NCBI GenBank assembly: GCA_028583605.1
Contig: CM053327.1
Span: 18,835,629 to 18,899,628, forward strand
Direction of reading: 5' to 3'
DNA: 64,000 nt
Source of the DNA: Dastarcus helophoroides
Taxonomy: Eukaryota > Arthropoda > Insecta > Coleoptera > Bothrideridae
The translations under genes and the position numbers were made by a program. Shown in pieces: positions 59,207-64,000 of the stretch. The notes beneath the pieces are model-generated. The model was not told where the DNA came from. It worked only from the letters and a program-made list of their open reading frames with translations, and did no database searches. Position 1 is the first letter of the stretch. The number at the start of each line of letters is the position of its first letter.

Positions 59207-59344
59207 AATTCCATTTTCAAACAGGTGTGTCAACATAAGAATGACCTTTGACTGTTGTTCCCAAACCATTCTCCAGAAGTCGTCAACTGTATTTGACAAA
59301 GGAGCTTGGGTGGCAATATAGTATCCCCTTATATTTTTTGGGCC
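59207..59344 (-). CDS. Ptp99A: Tyrosine phosphatase D1 exon with YIATQAPL block
   Basis: A 138-base exon, fully open: [20 protein letters not shown], then [18 protein letters not shown] and THLFENGI, ending at GTAAGT. It carries the classical phosphatase motifs YIATQGPL (here QAPL) and DFWRMVWEQ. It joins the next exon as ENGI-EKC in phase 0. Earlier exons with the KNRY loop, membrane segment and extracellular part are not seen and should lie beyond 64000 or be too short to see. In flies this protein acts in axon guidance; that role is family knowledge. Confidence 0.92.
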
Positions 59345-59857
59345 CTAAAGAAAAATTAATTGGTTTATTACAAAAACCACTTATCAAACAAAGGTAGATA
59401 CAATTAATATTTATTTACGACAGATACAAACGATGAAGTACTGAATGAACAATAACAATGCAAAAATAATATGCAAATTGTTGTGATATTTAACGTAGGC
59501 AAAATTAACATAAAATGTTGCTCACGTGCAATTTCCTTTTGATCTTAATAATTTACTCACGCTTAACCTTTTTGTGCACGAAGCGATTTATAATAGAGCA
59601 AAAGTATGTAATTTCAATTAACATCTCAAGGATCTAATATCATTTGTTTAACTTTTTAGCAATGTATATGCACCAATAATTACAGTATATTTAACAATCA
59701 TATCAGAGATAGGAGAGATATTTTATTATTACTGTTACTGATCTGATTCAATTTGCTACAGGTGGGAATATACTATAAAAATTCATTGAGACTCTGCCAG
59801 AAGAATTTGTATAGGAGCCATTCTTTTTAAGTACAAAACGTATTTATTTCTATCCGT

Positions 59858-60094
59858 AAATACCGGATCTTTAAAGATTGTCCTCAAAAGTACGTAGGGC
59901 AGACTAGACGACCTCTTAAATTCTGACTGAAGGATCATTTGGCTCATTTGAAGTACGGAAAAACTGAAAAGTCAAGTGTTGCTCGACATTCCTTTGAACT
60001 AGATCATAGGATAGATAATAATATTAAACTGTTAAGAGTAGTAAATAAGAATCGAATCGGTGAGATTCAGAACACTACAAGTCCAAATGTTTAA
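59858..60094 (+). pseudogene. GIY-YIG endonuclease fragment of a Penelope-like element
   Basis: Reads KYRIFKDCPQKYVGQTRRPL, then a stop, then KDHLAHLKYGKTEKSSVARH and SFELDHRID, ending at a stop at 60092-60094. Penelope-like elements have a C-terminal GIY-YIG nuclease with the order YxIxCxxCxxxYIGQTxR ... H...S..A.H....H.ID, which fits. The reverse transcriptase part upstream is absent. About 700 bases downstream, in the same orientation, lies a family A hammerhead-like repeat, as expected for the 3' end of such an element. It is antisense in the phosphatase gene. Confidence 0.72.
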
Positions 60095-60804
60095 ATGTTG
60101 GGAACATAAAGAAAATATGTTTATTTCGTTTCTTATGCTTCTTATAAGTTTGGTATGTACAGACAAGTTTTAATGTATCCCCTCAGGCACCCTTTAAACA
60201 AAAAATGAAATTATTAGTTTATGGATTTTTTTAATATTAACAAAAAACCAATCTGGACTTGTACTGTTCTTAAACTCAATAGTGGGAATTATTAGAATTT
60301 TTCGTGAAATTTGCATAAAAACATAAGATAAGATGTTAAAGCATATTATATTCAACAAAAATAATAGGGTTTAATTACCAGCATCATCACCATTTTCCAA
60401 ATTAGTGGTTCTCCAGGATATTATAGGATAAGAAAACTCTTACTGTTTCCTTCTATGTAGTTCATTATATGTTTTATATCATTCAATTTCTTCTTCTTAA
60501 TTAACACTGGTTCAAAACAGGCTTTAATGGTAGTAATATACGGACTTTGATTTTGTTTTAATAACTTTAAAATACAAGAATTAATCATTAAAACCTAAGC
60601 ATTTAACACAGTTTGGAAATAATGCACCGTGCACAAACTGTATGTATTTCGAAATTGTTAATCTTTTATTTCTTTTATTTGCTTTTATTATACAGATTTT
60701 TTTTAGTTTGTAAGTCACAATTCTTAAAATCAAGCAGATGGATTTATATGAAGTGATAGTTATAGTAAATGTTCTTAGTATATAAGCGTTAATTTTAGAA
60801 TTAG

Positions 60805-60925
60805 GTGTTGGTATCTCTCTGAAGACGATAGCTTCGCTATCGAAACACGTTAGAGCAGCCTTCGTTATGTTTTTTAATCTTTCTTGGTTTCAGGGGACAA
60901 GATTTGTATTTCAACTAAAAGTTTA
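60805..60925 (+). ncRNA. Family A repeat with the best-kept hammerhead-like core
   Basis: Stem I GG-TAT-CTCT (60810-60818), core CTGAAGA (60819-60825), one extra C, stem II GATAGC-TTC-GCTATC, GAAA (60842-60845), CACGTT ending in the GTT triplet at 60851, then AGAG-CAG-CC. The stem I halves pair CTCT/AGAG and GG/CC around an internal loop TAT/CAG. The repeat continues TTATGTTTTTTAATC, TTTCTTGGTTTCAGGGGAC and AAGATTTGTATTTCAA, shared with the other family A copies. Confidence 0.5.
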
Positions 60926-60929
60926 CTTA

Positions 60930-61745
60930 AAATTCCCAATTTTTCGATTTTTTAGTTTCTTTTGAATTAAAAGGAAAAAAAATTCAAATTTAGTTTTCTC
61001 ATTTTTTTCCAAATTTCACAAAAAAATTATAACCCCAGAATTTTAATAAAAGATTTATTTAATTTTGAGTATCTCGGAATTTAAAAAAATTCGAGATTTT
61101 ATTTGTTTCCAAGATATTTCAGAGTTTTATCTAACTTTTAATTTCAATCTCGAAATTTTAATTTTTATCTTGATATTTCGACTTTTTTCTTAAAATCTGG
61201 CTTTTATCGACACAATTTTTAACTCGATTTTAAAATTTCTATTTCGTTTCAAAATTTCTATGTTTTTAATTTTGAAAAAAAAGGGTTTAATGTAATCTTT
61301 AAACTTCCAAAAAAAATTATAAATCTCAAAAAAAAACCAAGTGTTTTACCGAAATTTATAATTTTTTTATTTTATTGTGAATTTTTTCCGAAAAATCGAA
61401 GATTAGACTTTCATTTTTTTTTACTTTTAGGTGAAACTAAAACTTTCAAATTTGAACTTCAGATTTCTAAAATAAAAACATAAATCCAGAAAATTACCCA
61501 AAACGATTTTAAAAAGTTTGTTGTTAATGTTGGGGTTTTATTCAAAATTTCTATTTTCAATCTGCCATACGAGTATATGTTTTATTTAAAAAGATCTGTC
61601 ATTTTTGATTTCTAAATTTTCCGAAATTTTGATTTTCATCTTAAAATTTTGACTTTTCTCTAGAAATCTGACCTAAGTCAAGACTTTAATGAAAAAATTA
61701 AAAATCTGAAATTGAAATTTTAAACTAAGAAAAGATTAGACATTA
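60930..61745. repeat. Quasi-periodic AT-rich array
   Basis: Words such as TTTCGACTTTTTTCTTAAAA, TCTCGAAATTTTAATTTT and AAAATTTCTATTTCG recur at irregular short spacing between family A repeats. No coding potential. Confidence 0.5.
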
Positions 61746-61754
61746 AAAAAATGG

Positions 61755-62010
61755 TTTTTTTTGGTGGAACGGACTGGTCCTTGGTCATCTTCAAAAACTG
61801 AAATATAAATATTGTTCCCTGAATCCAAGAAAGATTAAAAACGCAACAGACGTTGCTCTAACGACTTTCAATAGCCAAGCTATCATCTTCAGAGAGATAC
61901 TGGACCTCTCTGAAAATGGTAACTTGGCTATCGAAACGCGTTAGATCAACCTCTGTTGTATTTTTTAAACTTTCATGGTTTCAGGAGACAAAATTTGTAT
62001 TTCAACGTTT
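61755..62010. repeat. Family A repeat, inverted pair
   Basis: Begins TGGTGGAACGGACTGGTCCT, the same outer sequence as at 21021. Then come two arms in opposite orientation: AAGAAAGATTAAAAACGCAA on the left, and TTTTTTAAACTTTCATGG, TTTCAGGAGACAAAATTTG on the right. The minus-strand core CTGAAGA (61886-61892) is followed by GATAGC-TTG-GCTATT, GAAA and GTCGTTAGAGCAAC. The plus-strand core is mutated to CTGAAAA (61909-61915). The minus motif is in the sense direction of the phosphatase gene. Confidence 0.65.
61850..61905 (-). ncRNA. Hammerhead-like motif, family A, minus strand
   Basis: GGTCCAGTATCTCT, core CTGAAGA (61886-61892), extra T, hairpin GATAGCTTGGCTAT, GAAA (61866-61869), GTCGTT and AGAGCAAC. 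Stem I CTCT/AGAG is kept. Stem II loses its last pair and has the extra base typical of family A. Confidence 0.4.
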
Positions 62011-62104
62011 ATTTTATTGAAATTTCTTTTAGCTAAACATTTTTTATTTGTTCTCGAAATTACTTGCCTTTTCTTCCGAATTTCGACTTCAATTACAAAA
62101 TGTT

Positions 62105-62235
62105 GATAATGATCTTCAGAGAGATACTGGATCTTTCTGAAGATGACAACTTGGCTATCGAAAAGCGTTAGAGAAACCTCTGTTGTGTTTTTAAATCTAT
62201 CTTGATTTGAGCAGACAACATTTACATTTCAACGT
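62105..62235 (+). repeat. Family A repeat, single decayed copy
   Basis: GATCTTCAGAGAGATACTGG, then CTGAAGA (62137-62143), a broken hairpin TGACAACTTGGCTATC, GAAAAGCGTTAGAGAAACCT, CTGTTGTGTTTTTAAAT and CAGACAACATTTACATTTCA. Stem II is destroyed, so this copy is not a working ribozyme. Confidence 0.55.
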
Positions 62236-62239
62236 TTAT

Positions 62240-63760
62240 TTTATTAAAATTTCTATGCTTCTGCAAACAACTTAAAATTTCTCATTGTGTCGATATTTCT
62301 CCTAATTTATTTAAACATTTTTAATTTGGTCTCGAAATTACTTGCCTTTTTTCCCAAATTTCGACATCAATTACAAAATGTTGATGATGACTTTTCGTGA
62401 TGTCACAGCGTGTAGAAAGAGAAGAGAAGGGACAAGAGGAGCAAATGCTCCGAGGCCCGATGAACTGCTACGTTAATGGTTCAAGAATTACGTAAATGTT
62501 AAAAAACCTTTTTCTTGAAATTTCGGGTTAAAACTATCTAACTTTACATTTTTAGTCAAAAAATGCTCATTTTCCGAAAATTCTTCCAAATTTCTACTTT
62601 TTATTTAAATTTTCAACGTAAACTTGCGAAATACCCCAGTCTTAAAATCAAATTAGTATATATAGACTAAGAATTTTTAAGATTTGCGATTTAAAAATTC
62701 GCATTCTTCAAAAAAATTCGAAATTTTCAGAAGGTTGAATTTCCAAAAATTAAAATTTTCGAGAAAATGTTAAACTTTTAAAAACATTACTCGAAAAAAT
62801 ACTGAAATACAGCAAAATTTCGAGAAAAATTCGAAATTTTAACGATAAAAGGTCAAAATTAAAAAGTTGAAATTCTGAAAAAAGGTCCAATATTTAAAAT
62901 TTCGAAAAAAAATCTAGTCAACAATGTCAAAAAGTAGATTTTTAAAAATGTCAAAAATTTTGAAAAAGTGTTGCACTTTTGTTTAAAGGGAAGGGAAAAT
63001 TTTAAAATATAGATATTTTTAAAAAAGTCCAACTTAATACACAAGTTGAAATTTTTATAAAAAGTCAGAATTTAGCAAATGAATCAAAATTTTGAAAAAA
63101 GGAGATGTTGCGAGAGTATCAATTTTCAAAATTAGTCAACATTCGGAACGAGGAAATTTTGTAGAAATTTAAAATGCTACATCAATAAAATAAATCGACA
63201 TATTCAAAAAAAGTGAAAGTTTTTAACAAATATCGAAAGTCAGATTTAAAAAAAGTCATTTTTACAAAGTCAGTATTTTGAGAAAAACTCGAAATGTTGA
63301 AAAATACTCGGAAATAAAAAAATGAAAAGTTTCAAATAAGTTCATGCTTTTGAAAGTCGAAATTTTCAGATAGGTAATTCAAATTTCCAAAAATAATTTA
63401 AATTTTAACAAAAAGACGAATTTTGAAAGCCAGATTTACAAAAAACTCGAAATTTATAGTAGAAATTAAAAAAAGGTTTCAGTAAGAAAGGGAATTTTGA
63501 AAAAAGGTCAAAATTTTCCAAAATAAGTCGAAAATTTGAAGCCAGTCGAAATTTTTCAAAAATTCAAAACTTCTTAATAAGGTCAAACTATTCAAAAGAA
63601 AATCTAAATTTTGAAAATGTAAAAGTGTCAAATTTTCAGAAATGTTGAAATTTCCAAAATTAATTTTTTAATAGAAAAAGTATTGAAACAAAAACCAAGG
63701 ATTTTCAGAATAATCAACATTTATATTTTACAAAAAAGCCAAAATATGTTTTATGTTTAG
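62240..63760. repeat. Quasi-periodic AT-rich array, mostly purine-rich on plus
   Basis: From about 62690 the array is dominated by GAAATTTTCGAGAAAA, AAAAAGTCGAAATTTT and TTCAGAATTTGAAAA words, the reverse complement of the 6 kb array style. Units of roughly 20-35 bases, diverged. No coding potential. Confidence 0.6.
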
Positions 63761-64000
63761 TACACTCTCCCTAAACTAATTTGTTCAAATACAACTGAAA
63801 TGTAGTGTATTTGCCATTATTTTTCAACACTATATGGCACGCAGATTCAAAATATAGTACAATACTATAGTATAGTACAGTGGAAACACTACTTGTACAT
63901 GTATTAAAAAAACGCGTACAATTTCTTCTGCCACAAAAAGTTTTTCTTTGATCAGTATTTGTTTTCCATCGATAATGATAATGAAATTAGAGAGCATTGA
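63761..64000. other. Window end, no recognised feature
   Basis: AT-rich sequence with a small CTATAGTATAGTACAG stretch. Presumably still intron of the phosphatase gene. Confidence 0.4.

Noticed and set aside
60375..60440. Possible mini-exon on the minus strand (TTNLENGDDA)
   Set aside because: Borders resemble AG and GT, but the piece is about 31 bases and has no match to the phosphatase domain.

Overview
The window is AT-rich, intron-rich animal DNA, most likely from an insect. It carries parts of two conserved animal genes, both on the minus strand, set in a dense bed of decayed transposable elements. No bacterial operon, rRNA gene, CRISPR array or complete tRNA gene is visible. All exon calls rest on reading frame, splice sites and remembered family motifs; no search was run.

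Gene 1 (minus, 31998 down to 9817) is the 5' half of a SLC12 cation-chloride cotransporter of the NKCC/NCC type. Four coding exons (31714-31998, 23802-23967, 12116-12211, 9817-10185) join in perfect phase and encode the cytoplasmic N-terminus and the first membrane helices. The remaining exons are not seen and probably lie before position 1. The position that is Tyr in K+-transporting NKCCs is Asn here. Gene 2 (minus, 59344 down to 53715) is the 3' part of a receptor-type protein tyrosine phosphatase, best matched to Ptp99A domain D1. Five exons are visible, ending in a stop right after D1. Two of the five exons carry a one-base insertion that breaks the frame, so this is either a recent pseudogene or a place with assembly indels.

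Transposable elements by region: an RNase-H-bearing non-LTR retrotransposon (3190-5945, minus); a pogo/Tigger element with HTH and zinc-finger remnants (13512-15413); a mariner fragment (29770-30215); a small MITE (33835-34012); a second pogo/Tigger deletion derivative (35462-36186); two LTRs in opposite orientation, one splitting a second non-LTR element (36498-39065); a hAT-type element enclosing a Tc1 transposase pseudogene (40113-41641); a hAT element with a hAT MITE nested in it, each with perfect 8-bp target duplications (43803-45447); a mariner-type pseudogene (50040-50815); a tRNA-derived SINE (51100-51255); a 330-bp fold-back element (51607-51935); and a Penelope-like remnant with a GIY-YIG endonuclease piece (59858-60925).

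The most interesting thread is a set of hammerhead-ribozyme motifs in three unrelated repeat families. Family B includes one textbook-quality type I hammerhead at 54931-55010. Families A and C are more decayed. Several copies sit as inverted pairs, so that a ribozyme core can be read from each strand, and several lie in introns in the sense direction of the host genes. This resembles the terminal repeats of Penelope-like elements and the retrozymes described in animals. Long quasi-periodic AT-rich arrays with a TTTCGA/TCGAAA theme (6110-7260, 25790-26840, 55070-56700, 60930-61745, 62240-63760) make up much of the rest.
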